From: Bin55 sp963664665 | GTDB lineage: Bacteria; Pseudomonadota; Gammaproteobacteria; Pseudomonadales; Azotimanducaceae | Reading direction: 5' to 3' | DNA length: 64,000 nt | Assembly (NCBI GenBank): GCA_963664665.2 | Contig: CAXXMH010000004.1 | Location: 558,001 to 622,000 of the forward strand | Shown here: in pieces, positions 19,354-27,125 of the stretch | How the letters are laid out: every line of letters begins with the position of its first letter | Numbering within the stretch: position 1 is the first letter of the stretch | Notes under the pieces: model-generated | Database searches by the model: none | Seen by the model: the letters and a program-made list of their open reading frames with translations, nothing else | Told to the model about the DNA's origin: nothing | Position numbers and translations under genes: made by a program

Positions 19354-20250
19354 TTACGCGAACGGATCTGTTCCTGTCTTCATAAATGGAGCGACGCGTT
19401 CGGGATGACTATTGTGTTCTTTGTACGGATACAACGATTCAAGCCCGAGTACCCGTTCCAGTTCAGGATACTTAGACAGTAAATTGCTACTGATTTCGTT
19501 TCGGTCCCAAAGGTGAATCGGTCGCATATGCATGCGCATAAAAACCTGCACTAGCGTAACGCGAAGTCCCGGATTCATCCGCGGTTGGGAACCATGCCAC
19601 GTCGATCCATGCCACACCGCAAGTGAGCCAGCTTCACCTTCAAGCGTTACGACCGGGAACGGTGTGTCTTCCAGTGAGGACTCGTGCGGCAAGGTCGCGC
19701 GACCGTACCGATGACTACCAGGCACAAATACCGTGGGGCCGTCATCAGCCGATTTGTAATCGGTGCATAGCCATGAGAGATTCGCGACATGAGCGATATG
19801 CCCACCGCCCGGCGGAATGCCATGTGCGTCACTGTGCAGCCCCAAGCCATGTTTGGTTTGCGGCTTGATGATCCAAGTGTGTCCTGCCAGTACGGCGCTT
19901 TGACCGAGCAACCAGCGCGCCATCGTAAGGACACGGGGGTTTAGTGCTGCCTCGACGAAAACTTCGTCTTCCTGTAGCAGGTACCAGGAGTTGATGAACG
20001 CTTTGCCAACCTCTTCGACGGCAGCATCCTTCGGATCGCCAATCTCCAAGTCGTTCCGCTTTTCGCAGGTTCGGATGATCGCGTCTCTGAGGCGTGTGAC
20101 GAATGTCTTGTCAACTCCCATCTTATCAGGAGGAATCACGGTCAAGCCATATGCTTCGAGTTCGAGTGCGTGCTTCAGCAGATCGTACTGTTCAAGGTCC
20201 TGCATGAGACCGTCGAGATTTGGCTGTGCACCTTGCGCCGCGATATTCAT
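19354..20250 (-). CDS. Phytanoyl-CoA dioxygenase (PhyH) family protein
   Basis: 298 residues. Iron ligands are H-x-D in GLHSDAHGIPP and a distal His in VWHGSTWHGSQPR, with an Arg in GLRVTLVQ to bind 2-oxoglutarate. FVPGSHRYGR between them is typical of the family. It is the first gene of a likely four-gene minus-strand unit with SMP-30, a small membrane protein and a YbjQ-like protein. The substrate is unknown. It is clearly distinct from the PhyH proteins at 4959 and 46408. Confidence 0.88.
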   Translation of the reverse strand: MNIAAQGAQPNLDGLMQDLEQYDLLKHALELEAYGLTVIPPDKMGVDKTFVTRLRDAIIRTCEKRNDLEIGDPKDAAVEEVGKAFINSWYLLQEDEVFVEAALNPRVLTMARWLLGQSAVLAGHTWIIKPQTKHGLGLHSDAHGIPPGGGHIAHVANLSWLCTDYKSADDGPTVFVPGSHRYGRATLPHESSLEDTPFPVVTLEGEAGSLAVWHGSTWHGSQPRMNPGLRVTLVQVFMRMHMRPIHLWDRNEISSNLLSKYPELERVLGLESLYPYKEHNSHPERVAPFMKTGTDPFA

Positions 20251-20464
20251 GAGAATTGTGTCGGAGTCCGAGAGCGAAGTCGAAGTTTACATTAGGCTTA
20301 TATGTAGTCACCCTCCCTTATGTAGTTGTCTGCGTTTTTCAGCACGCAGTTGCCTAAAGTCGTATCGTGGTCATTATTGGTATGGTGTCTCTAGCTCGAT
20401 TCAATCCATCGCCGCGGCGTTAACTCGTCCTGCGAGGATGCGTTTATCCACTTTAAACTGAACT

Positions 20465-21238
20465 GTGATTACATACACCTGCAAGGCCAAGCTGAACGCG
20501 CACACGCATCGGAACCTGGCGGAGTTTCTCGAACAGCAACGCCTGCTGTACAACGGCGGGCTGCAGGAACGCATCGACTGCTATCAGAAGACGGGTGGGC
20601 GCATCGGTCTGTATGACCAGCGCGGTTCCCTGACCATGATTCGCCAGAGCGATGAATGGTTTCGTAAGTTTGACCGATGGTGTCAGGATTCGGCACTGGT
20701 CCGGGTCGACCTGGCGTTCAAGGGTTCTTTAAGCGGGGTGATGGGTTTCCGCGCTTCAAGGCGTACCGACGCGGCGTGCAGTAGTTTGAGACCCTCCACA
20801 AGAAACCGACTTTCAGCGGCAAGTACGGGTTCGCGAAGCTCAAGGGCATCGGTGTTTGGGACGGCGGCGAGTCCGGGACGCGGGGTTAGACAAACGGCCG
20901 GCTTGAATGGTTCGATCCTCGAACAGCACTGGCTGATGTTCATCACGCAACTTGACGACAAGGCTGCAAGCACCGGTGGTCAGTGGTGAATGTTGCTTCC
21001 AGTCACACCACGCAACGGTGCTCCGCGTACGGTAGTTTACCGATCAAGGCGTTGACATTGAACGCCGTTGGTACGACTGCACGTATTGTGGTTATCGTGA
21101 CGACCGTGACGTGAATGCGTCGAAGAATGTGATGCTCAAGGGGCTTGCGCTCATTGATGCGGGTGCCTCGCGTCCCGCAGTGTCGGCAACTGGAAAGCAG
21201 AATCAGGACATGGGTCCTGATCGATACGGAACCGTGTA
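20465..21238 (+). pseudogene. tnpB: Decayed IS200/IS605-type tnpB (OrfB)
   Basis: Remnant of the RNA-guided nuclease TnpB of an IS1341/IS605-like element. The start reads ITYTCKAKLNAHTH and EQQRLLYNGGLQERIDCY, the classic N-terminal helix-turn-helix region. At about 20718 the frame shifts, and frame +1 continues with FFKRGDGFPRFKAYRRG, a stop, then LHKKPTFSGKYGFAKLKGIGV. Most of the RuvC core is deleted. The C-terminal zinc finger returns in a further frame as DCTYCGYRDDRDVNASKN and ends at 21238. Several frameshifts, an in-frame stop and the missing catalytic core mean it cannot be active. Confidence 0.85.
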
Positions 21239-21257
21239 ACCCGTGTGGCAACCACAC
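20465..21257 (+). mobile_element. Remnant IS200/IS605-family insertion sequence
   Basis: Contains the tnpB pseudogene and, directly after its stop, a hairpin GTGTGG-CAA-CCACAC at 21243-21257. This matches the subterminal palindromes that mark right ends of this family, and the 3' end would also encode the guide (omega/reRNA) scaffold. No tnpA is present. The left end is not certain; a GC-rich palindrome at about 20412 could be part of it. Confidence 0.65.
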
Positions 21258-21280
21258 AGAAGTACATAAGAACCTTACAT

Positions 21281-21724
21281 TTACGGCCGATACTGAGATT
21301 CGATCACTTCGCGTATGACGTCATCACGTTGCTCGAGAAGGTGAGTATCAGACCACTCGCGAAGTTCGCGCATGGGAAATTGACGGCCAGGGCACGTTGT
21401 TTTTCGGTCTCCTCTCACTTGGCGGTGTGCGCCTATTTGGATCGCGGGATAGCGTAATTTGAGATCTAGGAGCAATTCCTTAAGTGCTTGAAGTTGTGCA
21501 GTCGGCACCGCTTCTTGATCGAAATCTCCAACGAGTTGAATTCCAATCGAATTCGGGTGCTGGGTGCTCAGTTCGTCGCTTACTAAACGCTCAACCTCAG
21601 CGTCACGGTGAATGCGGTAATGGAATGATTGCCGGTCGCATCCGCCGTGATGGAGGAGGACAAACTTCTTCGCGCCGATTTGTCGCCTACCCGTGGTTGC
21701 GCCCAATTCAATCCCAAACTTCAA
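21281..21724 (-). CDS. N-acetylmuramoyl-L-alanine amidase-like (Amidase_2/PGRP) protein
   Basis: 147 residues from TTG at 21724; a second TTG six codons in is as likely. The compact domain keeps all zinc ligands of amidase_2 enzymes: His in FVLLHHGG, His in IGAHRQV and Cys in TTCPGRQFP. NSIGIQLVGDFD and PTAQLQALKELL lie between. It would cleave the amide between muramic acid and L-Ala of peptidoglycan or muropeptides. No signal peptide is seen. Its first 60-odd codons lie in a 196-bp direct repeat whose other copy follows the glutaredoxin-DinB gene. The gene was therefore probably the downstream partner of that gene before the ankyrin segment separated them. Confidence 0.7.
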   Translation of the reverse strand: MKFGIELGATTGRRQIGAKKFVLLHHGGCDRQSFHYRIHRDAEVERLVSDELSTQHPNSIGIQLVGDFDQEAVPTAQLQALKELLLDLKLRYPAIQIGAHRQVRGDRKTTCPGRQFPMRELREWSDTHLLEQRDDVIREVIESQYRP

Positions 21725-21735
21725 TTGGAATAGGT
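21540..21735. repeat. 196-bp direct repeat, left copy
   Basis: Same length and orientation as 24062-24257, with roughly 16 mismatches by eye and no indel (about 92% identity). It covers the 5' part of the amidase gene plus the last codons of the glutaredoxin-DinB frame (I-P-I-E-V-W-D-stop). It is bounded by ATTCCAAT and ATTGGAAT, themselves inverted. Confidence 0.9.
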
Positions 21736-22205
21736 TATCGTACGAATCCTGATAGGGACATCGCAGACATCATCTGAATTACCAGCGCAAGCTGCTCGCT
21801 GTCCAATCCAATTTACAGGACTTCGCACAATACACTCGTACTAGCTGACTGACCGAGTATCCTCTCTATCTTCAACCATTGATTCAAGAGGGACTTCACG
21901 ACTTGCTATACGGATACACAGGATGTACGTACAGGACTCCGTTCACCTACCAGCCGTCCGAATGGCATCCGCGACTGCCAGATTGTTGTTGGCTACTGCG
22001 AGTTCCAATGGGGTCACGCCCTGAAAATCCGGGCGTTGTTATTCGCCTCTGCGTCCAGCAGAGCCAATGCAACTTCGGCGTACTCGTTGTCTATGGCCGC
22101 CAAGTGGAGCGACGTTGTTCTGCTCCATTTAGCTGTCGCGTTGGGGTTTGCGCCCGCGTCCAACAGGGTTTTTGCCGCTTCGACGTTTTCGTTCTGCACA
22201 CCACA
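21724..22205. repeat. Left arm of a large inverted repeat flanking the ankyrin gene
   Basis: Reverse complement of 23595-24069 with scattered mismatches and small indels. The outer end reads ATTGGAATAGGT followed by TATCGTA, matching TACGATA-ACCTATTCCAAT on the right. The arm contains about 200 bp of non-coding 3' flank plus the last two ankyrin repeats in minus orientation. The arms enclose about 1.4 kb of unique ankyrin sequence. Confidence 0.85.
21943..22205 (-). pseudogene. Inverted, frameshifted copy of the ankyrin gene 3' end
   Basis: The minus strand reads NENVEAAKTLLDAGANPNATA, then LAAIDNEYAEVALALLDAEAN, nearly the same as the last repeats of the ankyrin gene at 22433-23851. One base is lost near 22030, so the frame breaks. 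In the next frame the terminal helix LAVANNNLAVADAIRTAGR resumes and stops at 21943. There is no start of its own, so it is a duplicated fragment. Confidence 0.8.
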
Positions 22206-22432
22206 GTCTCGCGTTCACCACTCAAAGTATCAGCTATCGACTACGCAAGAAACATCAAGCCGACAGGGTCGTTAGTCGACATGAGAGAGTGGTACTTTCA
22301 CCACTAATTTAACCAATTATCGAAGTCGCAAGAATTGCTACAATCATGGAGTCACTTTTAAAGTAACCGGGTAACCTTCCGAAGGCGGATGGATGTGGTT
22401 TTGACGGAAATAAACATAGGGAGAGATGCATT

Positions 22433-23851
22433 GTGACGAGAAAGCAAAGTCAATCCCACAAGGGTAATGAAGAGTCTGCTGGCATTCTCTCTTACCGAAA
22501 AATAACCAATATGGAAATTGGGGTAGTACTGAGGGAGGAAACCGTCGAAGCCAAGAGCAAGTTTATTTTGGCAATCACAGGCCTCAAAAAACAAAGGACC
22601 AAAGTGGCTAGGAAACTTAGACAGTTGAGTAAGGGGTTAAGGTCGCCCCGGTTCTGGGGTGTGCTGTTTGTTGAGGATTTCGCATTTAGGCGTCACCACT
22701 ATAGAGGGTTTACATCCGGGCAGAAGGTCAGTTACGGGGTCCTTGCGGATGAAGCACCTAAGTTCTCACGCGCCCCTGCCAGGTTTGTGGTTGCCATAGG
22801 CGTAGTCGCAGCCACTATGCTAACCCCGGCGAGTATCCAAGCGGATTGCACTGAATGGGCCACGCAGGATTTCTTCAAACTCGAAATCACCAAGCAGCAA
22901 CAATTGAAGGAAATTGACATCATGTTGTTGCAGAAAGTTAAGGATTGCCTGAACGCGGGTGCAGATCCCAATGAGACTGACAAGCGCGACGGGACGACGC
23001 TCCACTATGCGGTCCGCCTAGACAGCATATACGATGGCTTCTATGGGGATGATCGTACTAGGGTGAACCCAAACACAAACGAGATTGTAAAAACCTTGTT
23101 GGACGCGGGCGCAAACCCCAACGCGACTGCCAATGACGGGCACACGCCGCTCCACGGGGCGGCTAGGTGGACCCGATACGTCGACGTGGTAAAGACCCTA
23201 TTGGATGCGGGTGCCAACACCAGTGCTACGACTTTGACTGACTTTGATGGCTATACACCGCTCCACTGGGCTGTGCTGAACGAAAACGTCGAAGTGGTAA
23301 GAACCCTATTGGACGCAGGCGCGGATATCAACGCGACTGGCAGCAATGACAGATATACGCCGCTCCACTTTGCGATCGACGACCACAGATATGACCTAAA
23401 CGAAATGGTAAGGACCTTGTTGGACGCAGGCGCAAACCCCAACGCGACTGATGAAGATGGCAGAACGCCGCTCCACATAGTGGACTACTACATCGTCAGC
23501 TATGAAGAAGAAACCGAAATAACCCTGCTGTTGGACGCGGGTGCCAACCCCAACGCGACTGATGAATTAGATCGCAGAACGCCGCTCCACTTGGCTGTGC
23601 AGGGGGAAGACGTCAAAGCGGTAAAAACCTTGTTGGACGCAGGTGCAGATCCCAATAAGACTGATTTTGATCGCTATACACCGCTCCACTTCGCGGCCAT
23701 AGACAACGAGTATGCCGAAGTTGCATTGGCTCTGCTGGACGCAGGGGCGAACGCCAACGCGGCGGATTGGGATGGCGTGACGCCATTGGATCTCGCAGTC
23801 GCCAACGACAATAAGGTAGTCGCGGATGCGATTCGGACGGCTGGTAGGTGA
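22433..23851 (+). CDS. Exported ankyrin-repeat protein
   Basis: 472 residues in the longest frame. Roughly residues 165-470 are nine or ten ankyrin repeats with the local consensus TLLDAGANPNATD...TPLH, and the DNA of these repeats is also highly repetitive. A hydrophobic segment (RFVVAIGVVAATMLTPASIQA, about 120-140) followed by DCTEWATQDFF looks like a signal peptide. The true start may therefore lie near 22750 and the first 110 codons may not be translated. Ankyrin arrays mediate protein binding, so a periplasmic or secreted partner is implied. The gene lies between inverted arms that repeat its own 3' end, so it has been copied by a local rearrangement. Confidence 0.8.
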   Translation: MTRKQSQSHKGNEESAGILSYRKITNMEIGVVLREETVEAKSKFILAITGLKKQRTKVARKLRQLSKGLRSPRFWGVLFVEDFAFRRHHYRGFTSGQKVSYGVLADEAPKFSRAPARFVVAIGVVAATMLTPASIQADCTEWATQDFFKLEITKQQQLKEIDIMLLQKVKDCLNAGADPNETDKRDGTTLHYAVRLDSIYDGFYGDDRTRVNPNTNEIVKTLLDAGANPNATANDGHTPLHGAARWTRYVDVVKTLLDAGANTSATTLTDFDGYTPLHWAVLNENVEVVRTLLDAGADINATGSNDRYTPLHFAIDDHRYDLNEMVRTLLDAGANPNATDEDGRTPLHIVDYYIVSYEEETEITLLLDAGANPNATDELDRRTPLHLAVQGEDVKAVKTLLDAGADPNKTDFDRYTPLHFAAIDNEYAEVALALLDAGANANAADWDGVTPLDLAVANDNKVVADAIRTAGR

Positions 23852-24069
23852 TCGGAGCTCTGTACCTACATCCTGTCTTTCCGTAAAGCAAGACGTGAAT
23901 TCCCTCTTGAATCCATAGTTGAAAATAGAGACGATTCTCAGTCAGTCAGCTAGTACGAGTGTGTTGTGTGAAGTCCTGTAAATTGGATTGGACAGCGAGC
24001 AGCTTGCGCTGGTAATTCAGATGATGTCTACGAGATCCTAACAGGATCCATACGATAACCTATTCCAAT
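23595..24069. repeat. Right arm of the inverted repeat flanking the ankyrin gene
   Basis: Pairs with 21724-22205. It contains the last ankyrin repeats, the stop at 23849-23851 and about 200 bp of 3' flank. The shared 3' flank includes CAGTCAGCTAGTACGAGTGT and the stretch from GTCCTGTAAATTGG to GGTAATTCAG. Confidence 0.85.
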
Positions 24070-24246
24070 CGAATTCGGGTGCTGGATGCTCAATTCGTCA
24101 CTTACTAAACGCTCAACCTCAGCATCAGAGTGAATGCGGCAATGGAATGATTCCCGATAGCATCCGCCGTGATGGAGGAGGACAAACTTCTTCGCGCCGA
24201 TTTGTCGCGTGCCCGTGGTTTCGCTCAATTCAATCCCAAACTTCAA
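24028..24246 (-). pseudogene. Truncated 5' copy of the amidase gene
   Basis: Encodes the first 63 or so residues of the amidase at 21281-21724 (KKFVLLHHGG through QHPNSIGI), then runs into the ankyrin 3' flank and stops. It lacks the second His and the Cys zinc ligands. Eight replacements out of about 57 residues (including Y to C and R to S) suggest it drifts without selection. It begins directly at the stop of the glutaredoxin-DinB gene, so this is probably the original amidase locus. Confidence 0.8.
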
Positions 24247-24257
24247 TTGGAATAGGT
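24062..24257. repeat. 196-bp direct repeat, right copy
   Basis: Matches 21540-21735 in the same orientation. Here it spans the real junction of the glutaredoxin-DinB 3' end and the amidase 5' end. Its outer limits ACCTATTCCAAT (24058-24069) and ATTGGAATAGGT (24246-24257) are inverted copies of each other. Confidence 0.9.
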
Positions 24258-24973
24258 AACCGGTCTAGCAGACGCGGGTTGATCTCCGTCATGATCGTTT
24301 CGTCCATGCTTCGTATAAGACTAGCAAGCTGACGGAGATGTTGAGCAATATGCCAAGTACAGCGTTCAAGTACGTAATGTAGCGACGCGAACCCGAAATA
24401 GGTCTCAATCTCGCGGTCGTAGTCGTGGTTTTCAGACGAGAGTGCACGAGTGAGATCGCTAATCGTGGAGTGGAGTTGCACGCGCGTCGAATTGCCAGTC
24501 ACTTCGGCGTCTGCGGCGGTAGCATCAAACACTAAGGAACCTTCAGCGACGCTTTGATAGACACGCGCAATTTCGCACATGTGCTCAATAAGGTTCCACA
24601 CAGTCCGATCACGACCTGGAATTTTCTCTTCGTGGAGGGAATCAGGAACGCGATCAAGTACTTCGTCAAGCAATTGCAAGAATGTGATTTGACGTGTTCT
24701 AAGTACCGCAGGTGAGAGTTGCGGTTTCGAGTCGTAGTCAACTCCGATCAATCCTGCGACTTGCTGTAGGTCGACACCGTGTACGGCGCGATCTCCTACT
24801 GCGACGATCGGTACGGTTTGGTAGCCAAGGCTTTGCAGCTCTTTTTGCCGTGTCGCGTCGGCTCGGACGTTTGCGGAGTTGAACTCGACCGCACGGGCCG
24901 AGAGGAATTCTTTAACCCGTAGACAGCTCGTTCATCCGGGTTGCCAATAGACAACCGGCTTCGCGGAACTCAT
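24230..24973 (-). CDS. Glutaredoxin-DinB fusion protein with in-frame TGA at the redox site (candidate selenoprotein)
   Basis: 247 residues if the TGA at codon 14 is read through. The N-terminal 75 residues are a glutaredoxin-like fold: VVYWQPG-TGA-TSCLRVKEFL, then QTVPIVAVGD with the cis-Pro. Residues about 85-235 are a DinB/DUF664-type four-helix domain (VWNLIEHMCEIARVY, FGFASLHYVLERCTWHIAQHLRQL), ending LPIPIEVWD. From memory, homologues have Cys where the TGA stands (G-C-T-S-C). The ATG at 24973 overlaps the upstream VOC stop as ATGA, which fixes the start before the TGA. The frame after the TGA is uninterrupted for 233 codons. Reading it as a UxxC selenoprotein is inference. A nonsense mutation or sequencing error is the alternative, in which case translation could begin only at an internal start. 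Confidence 0.7.
24932..24934 (-). other. In-frame TGA at the first redox Cys position (possible selenocysteine codon)
   Basis: Codon 14 of the glutaredoxin-DinB gene. It gives (Sec)-T-S-C in place of C-T-S-C. In the mRNA a six-pair stem, ACGGGU with GCCCGU (24915-24920 with 24893-24898), starts 12 nt after the UGA and encloses 16 nt. The distance suits a bacterial SECIS, but the apical loop has no obvious conserved G-U features, so the hairpin is only weak support. Confidence 0.5.
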
Positions 24974-25440
24974 TCTTCGTCCGACTCCCAATAAGGTGGA
25001 CTGTTGAGCGGTCCAATGTTCTCGCCAAGTTGAATCAGCACCCCATGTGAACTCTTCGGTGAAATGAATGCGTCAACACCGCCTTCAGCCTTGTCGAAGT
25101 GCTTGTCAACAACTCGCACACCGTCTTCCTCTAAAGCGGCGACTCGATCTTGAAGTTCTGGAGTTTGAAGCGTAATGTGGTGAACACCTTCACCTCGCTT
25201 GTCTAGATATTGCTGCAAGAACCCGTCGGGATTGATCGGTTCAAGCAGCTCAATGCAAAAACCCTGCAAGTCGAGGATTCCGAGTCGAAAGTCGCCGCTG
25301 TGGTGATCGACCACGTGTTGCATGGTCGCCCCCATTTGATCTTCCCAGAACTTCCGGGCTTCGTCGATGCTGCGAACGGCAAACCCAATGTGGTCGAGTT
25401 TGCCGATCGGATCCTTGTTCTGCTCACTCATCGCTCTCAC
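24970..25440 (-). CDS. VOC-family protein resembling methylmalonyl-CoA epimerase
   Basis: 156 residues in the longest frame. The start may be three codons in, at MSEQNKD. The order of motifs follows methylmalonyl-CoA epimerase: KLDHIGFAVRSIDEARKFWED (first metal His), then IELLEPINPDG, GEGVHHITLQTPEL (second His) and HGVLIQLGE (Glu). The real substrate could be another CoA ester or a glyoxalase-type adduct. The stop overlaps the glutaredoxin-DinB start as ATGA. Only 29 bp separate it from the thiamine-diphosphate enzyme upstream, so lyase, VOC and redox protein probably form one operon. Confidence 0.85.
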   Translation of the reverse strand: MRAMSEQNKDPIGKLDHIGFAVRSIDEARKFWEDQMGATMQHVVDHHSGDFRLGILDLQGFCIELLEPINPDGFLQQYLDKRGEGVHHITLQTPELQDRVAALEEDGVRVVDKHFDKAEGGVDAFISPKSSHGVLIQLGENIGPLNSPPYWESDEE

Positions 25441-25469
25441 TCATGTAGACAAAGGTCAGCAGTCTGGGT

Positions 25470-27125
25470 TTATGTGGTCAACCAGCCGAATTGTTGAGGC
25501 TTTCGACCGGCACGCGGGTTGAGTGGCACATTGATCAATGTTGGACCGTCAAATGCCATGGCGTCGTCCAACACGCCTCTCAGGTCCTGAGGATCTTCGA
25601 CGTAGTAGCCCTTTCCACCAAGGGACTCCATCATGCCTTCGTAGTGTGCCCCATACGTCAAGATACCCGGCGGAACGGTCTGGCCTTCTTTGAGCGGACC
25701 AATACCGCCTCCGATGCCACCGTTGTTCAAGACGATAAGCTTGATAGGTAACTTGTACCTTACCATCGTTTCGATTTCCATCCCGGAGAAACCAAACGCA
25801 GAATCGCCCTGCACCGATACAACGGGTTTGTCAGGATTGGTGACCGCAGCGGCAATCGCAAAGCCGAGACCGATTCCCATCGTTCCGTACGTGCCGGCGT
25901 CAAGTCGATGACGAGCTAGCTTGTTAAGCATCTGAGTACGACCGATGTCCATCGTGTTGGCGCCCTCACCGATGATGATTGCATCATCCGGCAGCCATTC
26001 GTTGATGTCCTTGAACGCACGGTAATAGTTCATCGGCGATGCATCATCTTCGATCATGCCTTTGACGGCTTCAGCATTGTCGTCTGCCTTAGCCTTCAGC
26101 GTCTGCCTCCACTCAGTATCGTCAGGGTAAAACCACTGTCGATTTCCAAGTGCCGAATTGAGTTGCTTCGTGATAGCCTTGCCGTCACCGAGCAACGCGA
26201 CTTCGGATGGGACATTTCGACCGATCTCCTCGGGGTTGATGTCCAACTGGATAACTCGTACGTCTTTGTTAAAACGTGGTGGAAGGCCGAAGTGCATGAT
26301 CCAATTTAGTCGAGCGCCCATCAGGAACACTACGTCGGCTTCACGAAGTGCGGTGCTTCGTGCTGCGCCGACTGACAGTGGATCGTCGTCAGGCAGAATG
26401 CCTTTACCCATCGGTGAGGCGAGGAAAGGTAGCTGCGTGCGTTCAATGAATGCTCGAACTTCGTCTTCCGCCCGAGACCACGCCATACCTTTCCCGACGA
26501 CGACTAAGGGTTTTTCAGCAGACTCAAGCGCATCCAGCGCACCTTCGATCGCATCGGGATCTGCGAGCGTTCGCGGCGGTTCTGGCACTCGCGAAATTGA
26601 TTGGACTTCGTCCTCTTCAACTTCGCCGCGAATGATGTCATCCGGGAAATCCAGATATACCGGCCCTGGACGCCCGTAAATGGAACTTTGCACCGCTTGT
26701 GCGACGTAGTAGGGGATACGCTCGACGTGCTCGATATTGTGAGCGTATTTGCAGTAGGGGGCGGCTAATTCAGTTTGGCGTTCCTCTTGAAAGGCTCCCA
26801 TACCATTTTGGTATATGGGAGATGCGCCACCGATCAGAATCATCGGCCAACAGTTTTCTTTCGCATTTGCCAGTCCCGCGAATGCATGGATCACACCTGG
26901 ACCAGAGACGGTAAGGCACGCTTGCGGCCGTCCGGTTAGGTAGCCCGCGGCATGCGCAGCGTAGCTGGCTGCCTGCTCATTACGCATACCAATGTAGGTG
27001 ATGCCTTCGTCTTGGGCGGCTGCGGCCACGCCCTGAACGGGGAAACCGACGATGCCAAACATATAGTCGACACCTTGTTGCTTAAGGCTCCGCGCCATTA
27101 AGGTCGCGCCATTTACAGTAGCCAT
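25470..27125 (-). CDS. Thiamine-diphosphate enzyme: oxalyl-CoA decarboxylase/2-hydroxyacyl-CoA lyase-like
   Basis: 551 residues with the three domains of the family. The N-terminal PYR domain carries the catalytic Glu (MRNEQAASYAAHAAGYLTG, E50) and SGPGVIHAFAGLANA. The middle nucleotide-like domain has VGKGMAWSRAEDE. The C-terminal PP domain has QGDSAFGFSGMEIETM...NNGG, binding Mg-ThDP. Similarity to oxalyl-CoA decarboxylase and HACL is much stronger than to acetolactate synthase. It would either decarboxylate oxalyl-CoA or split 2-hydroxyacyl-CoA into formyl-CoA and an aldehyde. A ribosome site AGGAGA precedes the ATG. A CaiB/BaiF transferase and 2-hydroxyacid enzymes nearby fit either reaction. 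Confidence 0.88.
   Translation of the reverse strand: MATVNGATLMARSLKQQGVDYMFGIVGFPVQGVAAAAQDEGITYIGMRNEQAASYAAHAAGYLTGRPQACLTVSGPGVIHAFAGLANAKENCWPMILIGGASPIYQNGMGAFQEERQTELAAPYCKYAHNIEHVERIPYYVAQAVQSSIYGRPGPVYLDFPDDIIRGEVEEDEVQSISRVPEPPRTLADPDAIEGALDALESAEKPLVVVGKGMAWSRAEDEVRAFIERTQLPFLASPMGKGILPDDDPLSVGAARSTALREADVVFLMGARLNWIMHFGLPPRFNKDVRVIQLDINPEEIGRNVPSEVALLGDGKAITKQLNSALGNRQWFYPDDTEWRQTLKAKADDNAEAVKGMIEDDASPMNYYRAFKDINEWLPDDAIIIGEGANTMDIGRTQMLNKLARHRLDAGTYGTMGIGLGFAIAAAVTNPDKPVVSVQGDSAFGFSGMEIETMVRYKLPIKLIVLNNGGIGGGIGPLKEGQTVPPGILTYGAHYEGMMESLGGKGYYVEDPQDLRGVLDDAMAFDGPTLINVPLNPRAGRKPQQFGWLTT

Noticed and set aside
23095..23760. Regularly spaced near-identical DNA repeats (TTGGACGC-GGGTGC-type) suggesting a CRISPR array
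   Set aside because: The repeats are in frame at about 33-codon spacing and encode the ankyrin consensus L-L-D-A-G-A-N-P-N-A. The spacers also encode ankyrin residues.
24230..24751. Stand-alone DinB-like gene starting at an internal TTG
   Set aside because: The frame continues upstream through a glutaredoxin domain to an ATG coupled to the VOC gene. The internal start has no ribosome site and would cut between domains.
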